NCBI GenBank assembly: GCA_913054135.1
Contig: CAJXJK010000014.1
Location: 1 to 64,000 of the forward strand
Origin: an uncultured Flavobacteriales bacterium
GTDB lineage: Bacteria; Bacteroidota; Bacteroidia; Flavobacteriales_D; Crocinitomicaceae
Reading direction: 5' to 3'
Length of the DNA: 64,000 nt
This document shows, piece after piece, positions 1 through 10,468 of the stretch. The notes under the pieces are model-generated. The model was given only the letters and a program-made list of their open reading frames with translations. It was not told the origin of the DNA and did no database searches. Made by a program: the position numbers and the translations under genes. Positions within the stretch are counted from its first letter, which is position 1; each line of letters starts with the position of its first letter.

Positions 1-2
1 AT

Positions 3-692
3 AGAATCAAGAAAAAGAATAAAGCGTTGACAGAGAAATTCGAAATGGAGAAGAACCTGATCGAACTCGAGCAGCAAGCCTTGAGATTGCAGATGAATCC
101 TCATTTCATCTTTAATGTTTTAACGTCTATTCATAATTTAATTATTCTCAATGATTCTGACAAAGCGAGATATGCTTTGGCTAAGTTCTCCAAATTGATG
201 CGAAGGGTTCTTGAGAATTCTAGAGAGAAATTCATTTCAATTGATGATGAGATAGAGACTTTGGAGAACTATGTTCAATTAGAAAAGTTAACAGCCAATT
301 TAAATGTGGAATTGATAATTGATATGGATGAAAATATTGATTCTGCTGAAGAAATTCTTCCACCACTGATGATTCAACCATTCGTAGAGAATTGTATAAT
401 ACACGGCTTGAAAGAGTTGGATTATCCGGGTGAGATAAAAGTGGGCTTTACATTATTGAATGAGCATCTTCTTGAATGCTACATTCAAGATAATGGGAGG
501 GGTCGTGCTAAGGCAGCTCAGATAAATGCACAAAAAGAGAATTATCACAAATCAACTGCATTGCAAGTGACTCAAGAAAGGCTGGCTAATTTGAATAAGG
601 ATGCCGACTTTGTTCCTTTTGAAATTATCGACTTAAAAGATAATGAAGGAAAAGCGAACGGAACCAAGGTGGTGATGAGGATCGTTATCTAA
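3..692 (+). CDS. LytS/YehU-type sensor histidine kinase, 3' part
   Basis: This is the C-terminal part of a membrane-linked two-component sensor kinase of the LytS/YehU family, which normally phosphorylates a LytTR-type response regulator. The reading frame is open from base 3, so the gene starts before the window and the upstream sensor/membrane part is missing. The His_kinase motif NPHFIFN lies at the beginning of the visible part, with the probable phospho-acceptor His at about residue 26 counted from the ATG at 27. A HATPase region follows, with the N box PFVENCIIHG and a G box QDNGRGR. It converges on the helicase gene and ends 4 nt before that gene's stop codon. The partner regulator is not in view and probably lies upstream. 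The family is clear; the signal sensed is unknown. Confidence 0.9.
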   Translation, partial: RIKKKNKALTEKFEMEKNLIELEQQALRLQMNPHFIFNVLTSIHNLIILNDSDKARYALAKFSKLMRRVLENSREKFISIDDEIETLENYVQLEKLTANLNVELIIDMDENIDSAEEILPPLMIQPFVENCIIHGLKELDYPGEIKVGFTLLNEHLLECYIQDNGRGRAKAAQINAQKENYHKSTALQVTQERLANLNKDADFVPFEIIDLKDNEGKANGTKVVMRIVI

Positions 693-696
693 ACGA

Positions 697-2967
697 CTAA
701 CTCAAAACTTCTAATCGAGCAAATTTCAGCAGAAGCTGCTTATTCCCAACCTTAGGAAAGAAAACCGTAGCTTTTTCAGGAGGAGTTCCTTCGAGCCCTA
801 TTACTTTTCCTTTTCCGAATTTTTCATGAATAACATTGTATCCAACTTTAAGGTTTAAAAGGTTTGCCGCCGTTCCAGATTTTGGTTTCGTATCAACTGA
901 ACTTACTTTTTTAAGTTTTCTGGCCTTGTCAGAGAAAATTGTTTTTGAAGATTTAGCAACACGCTTTTCTAAGTTTACTTGGTTCAACGAGCGTCCGCCT
1001 CCTCTTGAAGGATTCGCAACTTCTAAGAATTCGGTATCAATCTCTTCAATGAATCTGCTCGGTTCAGACGTAATTAAGTTTCCCCATCTATATCTGCTTG
1101 TCGCATAAGAAAGAGTTGCCTTCTTTTCTGCCCTCGTGAGAGCAACATAAAATAAACGTCTTTCTTCTTCAAGTTCCGATCTTGAATTCAAAGCCATTTG
1201 AGAAGGGAACAGGTTCTCTTCAAGACCAACGATATGCACATATGGAAACTCCAGCCCTTTAGAGGCGTGGATCGTCATCAAAGTTATTTTGTCCTTGTCT
1301 TCATCCTTTTCGTCATCCGCATCTGTTAGCAAAGCGACATCAACCATAAAGTCACTTAAAAAAGCCGTTTCTCCTTCTGCTGTTGATTCAGTAAATTCTT
1401 TTATACCGGCCAATAGAGCTTGAATATTTTCATATCGTGAAACGCCCTCCGGAGACTTGTCGTCATAAAGTTCTTTTAAAATCCCTGAGCTCTTTGCGAT
1501 AGTTTGAGCAAGCTCATACCCATCAATTTTTTCTAGTTCAACTCTATAACTCTTTATAGCGGTAACGAAAGCGTTGATTTTGTTTTGAGTTGCTCCTGCC
1601 AATCCGCAAGGATATTTAACAGGGTCTGAGAGAACATCCCATAAGCCAATATCATAATGATTGGCAGCAACAATAATCTTCTCAATACTTGTTTTACCAA
1701 TTCCTCTTTTCGGGTAATTAATAACTCTCTTTAATGCTTCCTCGTCTTGTGGATTAGCTGTCAATCTGAAATACCCCAAAAGGTCTTTGATTTCTTTTCT
1801 CTGATAGAAAGAAAGACCACCATATATCTTATAAGGTAAGTTCAGCTTTCTCAAAGCTTCTTCAAATGAACGTGATTGAGCATTGGTTCTATATAGAATG
1901 GCAAAATCTGAGTGAGCTGCTTGCTCATTCATCTTTGTGTCAAAGATCATGTTAGTGACTACTTTACCTTCTTCGTTATCCGTCAGCGTTCTGATCACTT
2001 TAATTTTATTGCCTTCATCATTACTAGTCCAAACGTTCTTTTGAATTTGTTCTTGATTTTTGGCAATAATACTATTAGCGGCATTCACTATTGTTTGTGT
2101 AGACCTATAGTTTTGTTCTAGCTTGAAAGTTTTAGCATCAGAATAATCTTTCTTGAAGTTCAAGATGTTTTCAATGTTGGCTCCTCTAAAAGAATAGATA
2201 CTTTGGGCATCATCTCCAACTACACAAATGTTATGAAAGACATCCGCCAGTTTTTTTACAATTAAGTATTGTGAGTAGTTGGTATCCTGATACTCATCAA
2301 CCAAAATGTATTTAAATCTATGCTGATAAAAGTGTAGTACATCAGGATGGTCACGCATCAAAACGTTCGTTTTATATAATAGGTCATCAAAATCCATTGC
2401 GCCTGCTTTGAAACATCTTTTTTCATATGCCTTGTAAATTTCGAATAATCTCGGTTTCCCTGACATTCTATCCTCGGCTACGATATCAGTGTTCGCTTCA
2501 TAGCCTGCAGCTGAAATCAAATTGTTCTTTGCTGATGAAATTCTGCCGTGAACCAAATTTGGCTTGTACGTTTTGTCGTCAAGTTTTAATTCCTTTATAA
2601 TAGTCCTTAATAAGCTTCTAGAATCCTGTGTGTCGTAAATTGTAAAATTTGAAGGGTATCCCATCTTGTCAGAATGATGTCTCAGAATCCTAGCGAACAC
2701 AGAGTGGAAAGTTCCCATTGTCAAGTTCTTGGCTTCTGATTCACCAATAATCTCCGCAATTCTAATCTTCATCTCCTTGGCTGCTTTATTTGTAAAGGTC
2801 AAAGCAAGAATGTTAAAAGGGTCAACCCCTTTTTCAATTAGATAGGCAATTCTATAAGTGAGAACACGTGTTTTTCCTGATCCAGCTCCGGCAATTACCA
2901 TTGAAGGTCCTTCAGTGTTTTTAACTGCTTCTAATTGTTGTGGATTTAATGTCTCCAAATAATTCAT
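697..2967 (-). CDS. uvrD: ATP-dependent 3'-5' DNA helicase UvrD/PcrA
   Basis: A superfamily 1A helicase of 756 aa that unwinds DNA in nucleotide-excision and mismatch repair and removes recombinase or stalled polymerase from DNA. Walker A is GAGSGKT at residues 27-33. The motif III region reads GDDAQSIYSFRGAN and the motif VI region reads LTRAEKKATLSYA. The C-terminus ends with a Tudor-like module (GYNVIHEKFGKGKVIGLEG), which is typical of PcrA/UvrD and binds RNA polymerase in characterised homologues. Length is normal for the family. The ATG at 2967 fits the conserved N-terminus. A TAnnTTTG box (reverse strand, 2972-2979) sits only 4 nt upstream, so the transcript may be leaderless. The PcrA versus UvrD name is a matter of convention in this phylum. 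Confidence 0.95.
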   Translation of the reverse strand: MNYLETLNPQQLEAVKNTEGPSMVIAGAGSGKTRVLTYRIAYLIEKGVDPFNILALTFTNKAAKEMKIRIAEIIGESEAKNLTMGTFHSVFARILRHHSDKMGYPSNFTIYDTQDSRSLLRTIIKELKLDDKTYKPNLVHGRISSAKNNLISAAGYEANTDIVAEDRMSGKPRLFEIYKAYEKRCFKAGAMDFDDLLYKTNVLMRDHPDVLHFYQHRFKYILVDEYQDTNYSQYLIVKKLADVFHNICVVGDDAQSIYSFRGANIENILNFKKDYSDAKTFKLEQNYRSTQTIVNAANSIIAKNQEQIQKNVWTSNDEGNKIKVIRTLTDNEEGKVVTNMIFDTKMNEQAAHSDFAILYRTNAQSRSFEEALRKLNLPYKIYGGLSFYQRKEIKDLLGYFRLTANPQDEEALKRVINYPKRGIGKTSIEKIIVAANHYDIGLWDVLSDPVKYPCGLAGATQNKINAFVTAIKSYRVELEKIDGYELAQTIAKSSGILKELYDDKSPEGVSRYENIQALLAGIKEFTESTAEGETAFLSDFMVDVALLTDADDEKDEDKDKITLMTIHASKGLEFPYVHIVGLEENLFPSQMALNSRSELEEERRLFYVALTRAEKKATLSYATSRYRWGNLITSEPSRFIEEIDTEFLEVANPSRGGGRSLNQVNLEKRVAKSSKTIFSDKARKLKKVSSVDTKPKSGTAANLLNLKVGYNVIHEKFGKGKVIGLEGTPPEKATVFFPKVGNKQLLLKFARLEVLS

Positions 2968-2971
2968 ATAA

Positions 2972-2979
2972 CAAAACTA
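2972..2979 (-). promoter_or_regulatory. -7 box of the uvrD promoter
   Basis: On the reverse strand the sequence is TAGTTTTG, a perfect match to the Bacteroidota -7 consensus TAnnTTTG. No clean TTG is seen at -33; a TTC lies about 20 nt upstream. The box ends 4 nt before the ATG of uvrD, so transcription would start at or next to the start codon. Confidence 0.5.
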
Positions 2980-3195
2980 ATTATAAAGTAAACTCCTTTG
3001 AACTTTGTTGATAAATCATTTTTAGTTTGTCGAAAAGAGGTCAAAGCTCAAAATTTGGTTTCAAACCCAAAATCGACCTGATTTTTACTGGAAAAAATAA
3101 ATTCGGTTTTTATCGTAACATTTGGCTTATTTATCAGGTAAAATTGTCTTTCAACAGAGAATTGTGAAAAATCTTCAATTATTTATAATCAAATG

Positions 3196-3225
3196 TTGTT
3201 TTATAAAAAAAACTTAATACCTTTG
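3196..3225 (+). promoter_or_regulatory. Main promoter of the ribosomal protein superoperon
   Basis: TTG at 3196-3198, a 19-nt spacer and TACCTTTG at 3218-3225 match the Bacteroidota housekeeping promoter (TTTG/TTG, 17-23 nt, TAnnTTTG). The predicted start near 3230 leaves a leader of about 65 nt before rpsL. The 326-bp gap 2968-3293 between the divergent uvrD and rpsL genes holds this promoter and the uvrD box. I see no other gene in it. Confidence 0.75.
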
Positions 3226-3293
3226 CACTCCGAATTTTTGCGAATTTGGGTGTAAAATATTGGGAAACATTAAGAAAATATAGTATTTAGAAT

Positions 3294-3668
3294 ATGCCAA
3301 CTATTCAACAATTAGTAAGAAAAGGGAGAACAGCCCAAGTTAAGACGTCAAAGTCTGCTGCGCTTGATTCTTGCCCACAAAGAAGAGGGGTTTGTGTGAG
3401 AGTTTACACTACTACGCCTAAGAAACCTAATTCAGCAATGAGAAAAGTTGCTAGGGTTAGATTAACAAACGGTAAAGAGGTGAATGCCTATATCGGTGGT
3501 GAAGGTCACAACTTACAAGAGCACTCTATTGTGTTAGTAAGAGGTGGTAGAGTAAAAGATTTACCTGGAGTAAGATATCACATTGTAAGAGGAGCTTTAG
3601 ATACTGCTGGTGTTGAAGGTAGACTACAAAGAAGATCTAAGTATGGTGCTAAAAGACCAAAGAAATAA
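3294..3668 (+). CDS. rpsL: 30S ribosomal protein S12
   Basis: S12 sits at the interface side of the 30S subunit next to the decoding centre and controls tRNA selection accuracy. At 124 aa it has normal length and the core motif [13 protein letters not shown] at about residues 40-51 followed by [14 protein letters not shown]. The two lysines at which streptomycin-resistance mutations typically arise (in TPKKPNS and RVKDLP) are both wild type, so the sequence gives no sign of such resistance. It is the first gene of the superoperon, about 65 nt after the predicted transcription start, and rpsG follows after 10 nt. Confidence 0.98.
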   Translation: MPTIQQLVRKGRTAQVKTSKSAALDSCPQRRGVCVRVYTTTPKKPNSAMRKVARVRLTNGKEVNAYIGGEGHNLQEHSIVLVRGGRVKDLPGVRYHIVRGALDTAGVEGRLQRRSKYGAKRPKK

Positions 3669-3678
3669 TTAGGGAATC

Positions 3679-4149
3679 ATGAGAAGAAGACAAGCAAAGA
3701 AACATACGATTTTACCTGATCCAAAATTCAAAGATGTTTTGGTGACAAAATTCGTAAACAACATGATGATGCACGGTAAAAAGAGTGTAGCATTTAAAAT
3801 TTTCTATGATGCAATGGATATTGTACAAGAGAAAGTTGAGGAAGAAAGTCCAGTTGATGTTTGGAAAAAAGCTTTAACTAATGTGACTCCTGGTGTTGAG
3901 GTGAGAAGTAGACGAGTTGGTGGTGCTACTTTCCAAATACCTACACCTGTAAGAGATAACAGAAAACAATCATTAGCTATGAGCTGGTTGATTTCTCATT
4001 CTAGAAAAAGGAATGAAAAAACAATGGCACAAAAGTTAGCTGGTGAAATTCTTGCAGCTGCGAAAGAAGAAGGAGCTGCTTACAAGAAGAAAGAAGATAT
4101 GCACAGAATGGCTGAAGCAAATAAAGCCTTTTCACATTTTAGATTCTAA
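3679..4149 (+). CDS. rpsG: 30S ribosomal protein S7
   Basis: S7 nucleates assembly of the 30S head by binding the 3' domain of 16S rRNA and lines the E-site mRNA exit. The 156-aa protein begins [15 protein letters not shown] and contains the conserved stretches [14 protein letters not shown] and [14 protein letters not shown]. Ten nucleotides separate it from rpsL, and fusA follows after 3 nt, so the three str genes are co-translated. In E. coli S7 represses its own operon, but I see no such target here because the rpsL-rpsG gap is too short. Confidence 0.98.
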   Translation: MRRRQAKKHTILPDPKFKDVLVTKFVNNMMMHGKKSVAFKIFYDAMDIVQEKVEEESPVDVWKKALTNVTPGVEVRSRRVGGATFQIPTPVRDNRKQSLAMSWLISHSRKRNEKTMAQKLAGEILAAAKEEGAAYKKKEDMHRMAEANKAFSHFRF

Positions 4150-4152
4150 GTC

Positions 4153-6291
4153 ATGGCTAAGAAAAGAGATTTAACACACACAAGAAATATTGGGATTATG
4201 GCCCATGTTGATGCTGGTAAAACAACAACAACTGAGCGTATCCTTTATTATACAGGAGTAAGCCACAAGATTGGTGAAGTACATGATGGTGCTGCAACAA
4301 TGGACTGGATGGAGCAAGAGCAAGAAAGAGGTATTACAATTACTTCTGCTGCAACTACTTGTTTCTGGAAGTACCCAACGGTACAAGGAAAACCTGTTGA
4401 CAATACTTTAGATTACAGAATTAACATTATTGATACTCCTGGTCACGTTGACTTTACTGTTGAGGTAGAGCGTTCATTACGTGTACTTGATGGGGCTGTT
4501 GCATTAATTTGTGCTGCTTCAGGAGTTGAGCCACAGTCTGAGACTGTATGGAGACAAGCAGATAAGTATGGTGTTCCAAGAATTTGTTTTGTAAACAAAA
4601 TGGACCGTGCTGGTGCAGACTTCATGAGATGTGTATCTGAGATTAGAGAAAGATTAGGTGGTAATCCGTTACCATTACAAATTCCTATCGGAGCTGAAGA
4701 TGATTTTAAGGGAGTTGTTGATTTGATCACAATGAAAGGAATCATTTGGGATGAGGAAAACATGGGTTCTACTTATCAAGAAGTAGAAATTCCTGCTGAC
4801 CTTGTTGATGAAGCACAAGAGTGGAGAGATAAATTAATCGAAGCAGTAGCTGAGTCTGATGAAGCTTTAATGGAGAAATTCTTTGAAGATTCTGATTCAA
4901 TTACTAAAGATGAAATGTTCACAGCTATTCGTAAAGCAACAATCGAAATGACGGTTCAACCGATCATGTGTGGTTCTGCTTTCAAGAATAAAGGTGTTCA
5001 AACAATGTTGGATGCGGTTATGGCGTTCCTACCTTCTCCTTACGATAAAGGAGCTGTTGAAGGAATCAACCCTAAAACTGATGAGCCGGCGACAAGAGAG
5101 CCAGATCCAGAAGCACCAATTGCAGCATTAGCATTTAAAATCGCAACTGACCCGTTCGTAGGAAGACTTTGTTTCTTCAGAATGTATTCAGGAAGATTAG
5201 ATGCAGGTTCTTATATTTTCAATACAAGAACTGACAAGAAAGAAAGAATTTCAAGAATCTTCCAAATGCACTCGAATAAGCAAAATGCTATCGATTTTAT
5301 CGAAGCTGGTGATATCGGAGCGGGTGTTGGATTTAAAGATATTAGAACTGGAGATACTTTATGTGATGAGAAGTCACCTATCATTCTTGAGTCTATGGAT
5401 TTCCCAGATCCAGTAATTGGTATCGCAATTGAACCTAAAACTCAAGCTGATGTCGATAAATTAGGTATGGGATTAGGAAAACTTGCTGAAGAAGATCCTA
5501 CTTTCCAAATCACTACTAACCAAGATTCAGGTCAAACTGTAATATCAGGAATGGGTGAGCTTCACCTTGAAGTACTGATTGATAGATTGAAAAGAGAGTT
5601 TGGAGTAGAAGTGAACGAAGGAGAACCTCAAGTAGCATACAAAGAGAAAATCAACGCTACTGTTGAGCACAGAGAGACTTACAAGAAACAGTCTGGTGGT
5701 CGTGGTAAATTTGCTGACATGCAAGTTACTATCAAGCCTCAAACTGATCCTGAGAAAACTGGTCTTGAGTTTATCAACAGTATTAAGGGTGGTAACATTC
5801 CAAGAGAATTTATTCCTTCAGTTGAAAAAGGTTTCAAAGAATCAATGAAGAATGGTGTATTAGCAGGATTCCCAATTGACTCTTTAGTAGTTGAATTGAG
5901 AGATGGTTCTTACCATGACGTGGATTCAGATTCATTATCATTCGAAGTTTGTGCTAAAATGGCATACAGAAACGGATTGAAAAATGCATCTCCTGAGTTA
6001 TTAGAACCAATCATGGCTGTTGAGGTAGTAACACCTGAAGAGAACATGGGAGATATCGTAGCAGATTTGAACAAACGTAGAGGTCAAATGGCCGGTATGG
6101 ATGACAGATCTGGAGCGAAAGTTATTAAAGCTGATGTGCCACTTTCTGAAATGTTCGGATATGTAACAACTTTAAGAACGTTATCATCTGGTAGAGCAAC
6201 TTCAACAATGGAATTCTCGCATTACGCGACAACTCCGAAACATATTGCTGAAGATGTTATCAAGAAAGCAAAAGGACAAGTAGAAGCATAA
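4153..6291 (+). CDS. fusA: Elongation factor G
   Basis: The GTPase that moves tRNA and mRNA through the ribosome and helps recycle ribosomes. It is 712 aa with the G1 loop AHVDAGKT at residues 17-24, the switch II motif [12 protein letters not shown], and NKMD as the guanine-specificity motif. Domains II to V follow; the domain IV region is near [11 protein letters not shown]. It is the third str-operon gene. Most bacteria have tuf next, but here rpsJ follows directly after 20 nt, as is usual in Bacteroidota where tuf is elsewhere. Length and motifs fit the canonical EF-G rather than a specialised paralogue. Confidence 0.98.
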   Translation: MAKKRDLTHTRNIGIMAHVDAGKTTTTERILYYTGVSHKIGEVHDGAATMDWMEQEQERGITITSAATTCFWKYPTVQGKPVDNTLDYRINIIDTPGHVDFTVEVERSLRVLDGAVALICAASGVEPQSETVWRQADKYGVPRICFVNKMDRAGADFMRCVSEIRERLGGNPLPLQIPIGAEDDFKGVVDLITMKGIIWDEENMGSTYQEVEIPADLVDEAQEWRDKLIEAVAESDEALMEKFFEDSDSITKDEMFTAIRKATIEMTVQPIMCGSAFKNKGVQTMLDAVMAFLPSPYDKGAVEGINPKTDEPATREPDPEAPIAALAFKIATDPFVGRLCFFRMYSGRLDAGSYIFNTRTDKKERISRIFQMHSNKQNAIDFIEAGDIGAGVGFKDIRTGDTLCDEKSPIILESMDFPDPVIGIAIEPKTQADVDKLGMGLGKLAEEDPTFQITTNQDSGQTVISGMGELHLEVLIDRLKREFGVEVNEGEPQVAYKEKINATVEHRETYKKQSGGRGKFADMQVTIKPQTDPEKTGLEFINSIKGGNIPREFIPSVEKGFKESMKNGVLAGFPIDSLVVELRDGSYHDVDSDSLSFEVCAKMAYRNGLKNASPELLEPIMAVEVVTPEENMGDIVADLNKRRGQMAGMDDRSGAKVIKADVPLSEMFGYVTTLRTLSSGRATSTMEFSHYATTPKHIAEDVIKKAKGQVEA

Positions 6292-6311
6292 TTATATAAG
6301 ATCGAAAAGAA

Positions 6312-6617
6312 ATGAGTCAAAAGATCAGAATAAAATTAAAATCATACGATCACAACTTGGTAGACAAGTCTGCTGAGAAGATCGTGAAAGCTGTGAAGGC
6401 AACAGGTGCTGTAGTTAGTGGACCAATTCCATTACCAACTCACAAGAGAATTTATACAGTATTAAAGTCTCCACACGTAAACAAAAAAGCTAGAGAGCAA
6501 TTCCAATTGTGCGCTTACAAAAGGTTGATAGACATTTATAGTTCATCATCTAAAACTGTAGACGCTTTGATGAAATTGGAACTTCCTAGTGGAGTAAACG
6601 TTGAAATCAAAGTTTAA
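6312..6617 (+). CDS. rpsJ: 30S ribosomal protein S10
   Basis: S10 binds the 30S head and also acts as NusE in transcription antitermination, linking RNA polymerase to ribosomes through NusG. The 101-aa protein has the expected start [18 protein letters not shown] and the conserved loop [20 protein letters not shown]. It opens the S10 part of the superoperon. The 20-nt gap from fusA and the 32-nt gap to rplC contain no terminator, so the str and S10 operons are probably one transcript. Confidence 0.98.
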   Translation: MSQKIRIKLKSYDHNLVDKSAEKIVKAVKATGAVVSGPIPLPTHKRIYTVLKSPHVNKKAREQFQLCAYKRLIDIYSSSSKTVDALMKLELPSGVNVEIKV

Positions 6618-6649
6618 TTAAAGTAATTAAACGATTTAATAAATAAAAT

Positions 6650-7264
6650 ATGCCAGGGATAATTGGAAAGAAAATTGGGATGACTAGCATCTATAGTGCC
6701 GAGGGCAAGGCAATGCCATGCACGATCATAGAAGCTGGTCCTTGTGTTGTTACACAAGTTAAAACTCAAGAAAAAGATGGCTACGAAGCTATTCAACTCG
6801 GATTTGGAGACAAAAGAGAGAAGAATACACCTGCAGCCTTACAAGGACACTTCAAGAAAGCGAAGACTACACCAAAAAGAAAATTGGTTGAATTCGGTGG
6901 AATGAACGACTTGAACTTAGGTGATGTTGTCAATGTAGAATTATTTGAAGAAGGACAATACGTGGATGTTGTTGGTATCTCAAAAGGAAAAGGTTTCCAA
7001 GGGGTAGTAAAACGTCACGGATTTGGTGGTGTTGGTCAAGCGACTCACGGTCAACACAACAGACTTAGAGCGCCAGGTTCGATTGGAGCTGCTTCTTACC
7101 CTGCGAGAGTATTCAAAGGAATGAGAATGGCCGGTCAAATGGGTAACGCTCGTGTGAAGCAAGGAAATCTACAGGTATTAAAAGTATTAACTGATAAAAA
7201 CTTAATCTTAGTAAAAGGATCTGTTCCTGGAGCTAAAGGTGGTTTCGTAACAATTGAGGCGTAA
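6650..7264 (+). CDS. rplC: 50S ribosomal protein L3
   Basis: L3 is an early assembly protein of the 50S subunit with an extension that reaches the peptidyl transferase centre. At 204 aa the start is [15 protein letters not shown], and the central extension carries [20 protein letters not shown] followed by RMAGQMGN. The stop codon overlaps the rplD start by one base (TAATG), a sign of translational coupling. Length is normal for Bacteroidota. Confidence 0.98.
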   Translation: MPGIIGKKIGMTSIYSAEGKAMPCTIIEAGPCVVTQVKTQEKDGYEAIQLGFGDKREKNTPAALQGHFKKAKTTPKRKLVEFGGMNDLNLGDVVNVELFEEGQYVDVVGISKGKGFQGVVKRHGFGGVGQATHGQHNRLRAPGSIGAASYPARVFKGMRMAGQMGNARVKQGNLQVLKVLTDKNLILVKGSVPGAKGGFVTIEA

Positions 7265-7890
7265 TGGATATTAAAGTTGTAGATACCAAAGGAAAAGAAA
7301 CTTCTAAGAAAGTTACTTTGGCTGATTCAATTTACGGAATTGAGCCAAACAATCACGCAATTTATTTGGATGTAAAACAGTATTTAGCTGCTAACAGACA
7401 AGGGACGCACAAATCGAAAGAGAGAGCTGACATTGCAGGATCAACTAGAAAGATTAAGAAACAAAAAGGAACTGGTACAGCAAGAGCTGGATCAATTAAG
7501 TCTCCTGTTTTTAGAGGTGGTGGTCGTGTTTTTGGTCCAAGACCAAGAAATTACGATTTCAAATTGAATACTAAAGTTAAAAGGTTAGCAAGAAAATCTG
7601 CTTTATCATTAAAAGCGAAAAGTGGAGACATTATCGTAATGAGCGCAATGGATTTTGCTGCACCTAAGACTAAAGAATTCATGAACGTAATGTCAAGTAA
7701 TAACTTGGCTTACGAGAAAGTTCTTATCGTACTTCCTGAAGATAACACTAACGTGTACAAATCGTCTAGAAACGTACAAGGAGCAAATATAGTAACAGCA
7801 GATAGCTTAAACACTTACGAAATCGTTAACGCGAATAAGGTGGTTATTATCGAGGGTGCTGTTGAGAAAATTGAAAACACATTAAATTAA
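7264..7890 (+). CDS. rplD: 50S ribosomal protein L4
   Basis: L4 binds domain I of 23S rRNA, and its long loop forms part of the exit-tunnel constriction with L22. The 208-aa protein has the basic tunnel loop near KQKGTGTARAGSIKSPVFRG and GGGRVFGPRPRNY. It starts within the rplC stop codon. In E. coli L4 represses the S10 operon through its leader. Here the genes upstream are those of the str cluster, so an equivalent leader before rpsJ is not obvious. Confidence 0.98.
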   Translation: MDIKVVDTKGKETSKKVTLADSIYGIEPNNHAIYLDVKQYLAANRQGTHKSKERADIAGSTRKIKKQKGTGTARAGSIKSPVFRGGGRVFGPRPRNYDFKLNTKVKRLARKSALSLKAKSGDIIVMSAMDFAAPKTKEFMNVMSSNNLAYEKVLIVLPEDNTNVYKSSRNVQGANIVTADSLNTYEIVNANKVVIIEGAVEKIENTLN

Positions 7891-7900
7891 TTTTTAAGTG

Positions 7901-8197
7901 ATGAACAGCATTATTAAAAAGCCGATCCTTACAGAAAAAGCGACTATCGATAGCGAAGAGATGAATAGATTCTCTTTCGTAGTTGACAGAAGAGCTAATA
8001 AGATCGAGATCAAGAAAGCAATCGAAGAGTTGTACGGGGTTTCTATCGACAAAGTAAGAACAATGACTTACGGCGGTGGAGTACCAAAAAGAAAGTTTAC
8101 TGCAAAAGGGGTTGCCGAGCAAACCAATTCAGTATGGAAAAAAGCGATTGTAACAGTAGCCGAAGGTGAAACAATCGATTTATACGACAACATTTAA
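7901..8197 (+). CDS. rplW: 50S ribosomal protein L23
   Basis: L23 lies at the tunnel exit and is the docking point for trigger factor and the signal recognition particle. The protein of about 98 aa begins MNSIIKKPILTEKA. I prefer the ATG at 7901 to a GTG one codon earlier (7898), because it matches the family N-terminus and ATG is the rule in this operon. The conserved C-terminal region has VRTMTYGGGVPKRKF. It lies between rplD and rplB, with gaps of about 10 nt. Confidence 0.97.
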   Translation: MNSIIKKPILTEKATIDSEEMNRFSFVVDRRANKIEIKKAIEELYGVSIDKVRTMTYGGGVPKRKFTAKGVAEQTNSVWKKAIVTVAEGETIDLYDNI

Positions 8198-8207
8198 GAT
8201 TTGAGAA

Positions 8208-9032
8208 ATGGGAGTTAGAAAATTAAAGCCGATTACACCAGGTCAAAGACACAAGATTGCTAGCGATTTTAGTGATATCACTAAATCAACGCCAGAAAAA
8301 TCTTTGTTAGCGAAGAAGAATAGATCAGGTGGTAGAAATAGCCAAGGTAGAATGACAATGCGTCACCTAGGTGGAGGACACAAGAAGAAATACAGAATTA
8401 TCGATTTCAAAAGAGATAAGCACGGTATTCCTGCAACTGTGAAGTCTATCGAGTATGATCCGAATAGAACGGCTCGTATCGCATTACTTTACTATGCTGA
8501 TGGTGAGAAGAGATATATTATTGCACCAGAAGGTTTAGCAGTAGGAACAGTATTGAATTCTGGAAAAGGAGTTCAACCAGAAGTTGGAAACAGCTTATTC
8601 TTATCTGATATTCCTTTAGGAACAATCATCCATAACATTGAGTTCAAACCAGGAAGAGGAGCAGCTATCGCAAGAACTGCTGGATCTTACGGTCAATTGA
8701 ATGCGAAAGAAGGAAAATTTGCAATTGTGAAAATGCCTTCAGGAGAAACTAGAATGATTTTGTTGACTTGTTTAGCAACAATCGGATCTGTTTCAAACGC
8801 AGAGCACATGCTAACTAGATCAGGTAAAGCTGGTAGAAGCAGATGGCAAGGAAGAAGACCTAGAGTTAGAGGTGTTGTAATGAATCCAGTTGATCACCCA
8901 ATGGGTGGTGGTGAAGGTAAATCTTCAGGTGGACACCCTAGATCAAGAAATGGTCAACCGGCTAAAGGTTACAAGACAAGATCGAAGAAGAAATACTCTT
9001 CTAAGTACATAATTGAAAAGAGAAAAAAATAA
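8208..9032 (+). CDS. rplB: 50S ribosomal protein L2
   Basis: L2 is needed for subunit association and peptidyl transferase activity. The 274-aa sequence shows the RNA-binding region with [20 protein letters not shown] and the near-universal C-terminal motif [18 protein letters not shown], which contains the conserved His next to the catalytic centre. Gaps to rplW and rpsS are 10 and 6 nt, as expected for the S10 cluster. Confidence 0.98.
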   Translation: MGVRKLKPITPGQRHKIASDFSDITKSTPEKSLLAKKNRSGGRNSQGRMTMRHLGGGHKKKYRIIDFKRDKHGIPATVKSIEYDPNRTARIALLYYADGEKRYIIAPEGLAVGTVLNSGKGVQPEVGNSLFLSDIPLGTIIHNIEFKPGRGAAIARTAGSYGQLNAKEGKFAIVKMPSGETRMILLTCLATIGSVSNAEHMLTRSGKAGRSRWQGRRPRVRGVVMNPVDHPMGGGEGKSSGGHPRSRNGQPAKGYKTRSKKKYSSKYIIEKRKK

Positions 9033-9038
9033 TAGGAC

Positions 9039-9311
9039 ATGAGTAGATCATTAAAAAAACCTCCTTTTATTCATTACAAATTAATGAAGAGAGTGGATGC
9101 TGCAGTAGAGTCTGGAAAGAAAGATGTAATCAAGACATGGTCAAGATCATCAACGATTACTCCTGATTTCGTAGGAATTACAATCGCAGTTCACAATGGT
9201 AATAAGTTCATTCCTGTTTATGTGACGGAGAATATGGTTGGGCATAAGTTAGGAGAATTTGCTCCTACAAGAACCTTTAGAGGTCATGCCGATAAAAAAG
9301 GTAAGAAGTAA
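9039..9311 (+). CDS. rpsS: 30S ribosomal protein S19
   Basis: S19 forms a complex with S13 in the 30S head and contacts the A-site tRNA region. The 90-aa protein has the typical start [18 protein letters not shown], and the core reads [20 protein letters not shown] followed by [12 protein letters not shown]. It lies 6 nt after rplB and 18 nt before rplV. Confidence 0.98.
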   Translation: MSRSLKKPPFIHYKLMKRVDAAVESGKKDVIKTWSRSSTITPDFVGITIAVHNGNKFIPVYVTENMVGHKLGEFAPTRTFRGHADKKGKK

Positions 9312-9329
9312 TAGTCTAACATAAGTACA

Positions 9330-9728
9330 ATGGGAGCTAGAAAAAGATTAAAAGCAGAGCAGTTAAAAGAGCAAAAGTCAAATATCGCAATCGCGAAATT
9401 GAACAATTGCCCTATCTCTGCTAGAAAAATGAGATTAGTTGCAGATATCGTAAGAGGTGTTGAAGTGAATAAAGCTTTGAACATCCTTTCACACAATTCT
9501 AAAGATGCCGCAGGTAGATTAGAAACGTTATTGAGATCAGCAATTGCTAACTGGGAGCAAAAGAACGAGGATAAAAACTTAGAAGACGAAACGTTAATCG
9601 TTTCTGAAATCAAAGTTGATCACGCGGGTATGTTGAAGAGAATTCAACCAGCGCCTCAAGGACGTGCACACAGAATTAGAAAAAGATCAAACCACACTAC
9701 TATCATAGTTGATAGCGTAAAAAATTAA
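9330..9728 (+). CDS. rplV: 50S ribosomal protein L22
   Basis: L22 contacts all 23S rRNA domains, and its beta-hairpin lines the exit tunnel, where macrolide-resistance mutations can arise. The protein has 132 aa; the first 20 or so residues are a charged extension before the family core [17 protein letters not shown]. The C-terminal hairpin region reads [20 protein letters not shown]. Spacing is 18 nt from rpsS and 6 nt to rpsC. Confidence 0.98.
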   Translation: MGARKRLKAEQLKEQKSNIAIAKLNNCPISARKMRLVADIVRGVEVNKALNILSHNSKDAAGRLETLLRSAIANWEQKNEDKNLEDETLIVSEIKVDHAGMLKRIQPAPQGRAHRIRKRSNHTTIIVDSVKN

Positions 9729-9734
9729 TAACTG

Positions 9735-10448
9735 ATGGGACAAAAAACAAATCCAATAGGAAATAGATTAGGATTCATCCAAGGATGGGAGTCTAATTGG
9801 TTCGGTGGAAATAACTACGCAGATAAAATCGTAGAAGATGATAAGATTAGAAACTACCTTATGGCAAGATTGCAAAAGGCTAGTATCTCTAAAATTATTA
9901 TAGAGCGTACCATCAAGTTAGTTACAGTAACTATCAATACCGCAAGACCTGGTGTAATTATCGGAAAAGGTGGTAAAGAAGTAGATAAGTTGAAAGAAGA
10001 GCTTAAGAAAGTTACCGGTAAAGAAGTACAAATTAACATCTTTGAAATCAAAAGACCTGAGCTTGATGCTAAGCTGGTTGCTGATTCTGTTGCAAGACAA
10101 ATCGAAGGTAGAATTTCTTTCCGTAGAGCTATCAAAATGGCGATTGCTTCAACTATGAGAATGGGAGCAGAAGGGATTAAAATTAAAATTTCTGGAAGAT
10201 TAAACGGAGCTGAGATGGCTCGTTCAGAAATGTATAAAGAAGGAAGAACTCCACTTCATACATTTAGAGCGGATATCGATTACGCACTTTCTGAAGCGCA
10301 TACTACTTACGGTCGTATCGGAATCAAAGTGTGGATTTGTAAAGGTGAAGTTTACGGACGTAGAGATCTTTCTCCAAATGTTGGTTTACAACAAAAGAAA
10401 GGTGGAGGAAATAAGAGAAATCCGAAATTCCAGAATAGAAGAAAATAA
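9735..10448 (+). CDS. rpsC: 30S ribosomal protein S3
   Basis: S3 guards the mRNA entry channel and contributes to the helicase activity of the ribosome. The 237-aa protein carries a KH domain with the [14 protein letters not shown] loop at about residues 74-87 and the conserved C-terminal region [18 protein letters not shown]. It starts [13 protein letters not shown]. The lysine-rich C-terminus is typical. It is followed by rplP after 20 nt. Confidence 0.98.
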   Translation: MGQKTNPIGNRLGFIQGWESNWFGGNNYADKIVEDDKIRNYLMARLQKASISKIIIERTIKLVTVTINTARPGVIIGKGGKEVDKLKEELKKVTGKEVQINIFEIKRPELDAKLVADSVARQIEGRISFRRAIKMAIASTMRMGAEGIKIKISGRLNGAEMARSEMYKEGRTPLHTFRADIDYALSEAHTTYGRIGIKVWICKGEVYGRRDLSPNVGLQQKKGGGNKRNPKFQNRRK

Positions 10449-10468
10449 TTAGTTAAAGCAGTACAATC

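Noticed and set aside
692-697. Intrinsic terminator between the kinase and uvrD genes
   Set aside because: The stop codons are 4 nt apart with no stem and T-run on either strand.
4443-4763. Antisense frames inside fusA and other ribosomal genes
   Set aside because: Their proteins have no family signature, and the sense genes are fully conserved, so they are shadows created by codon bias.
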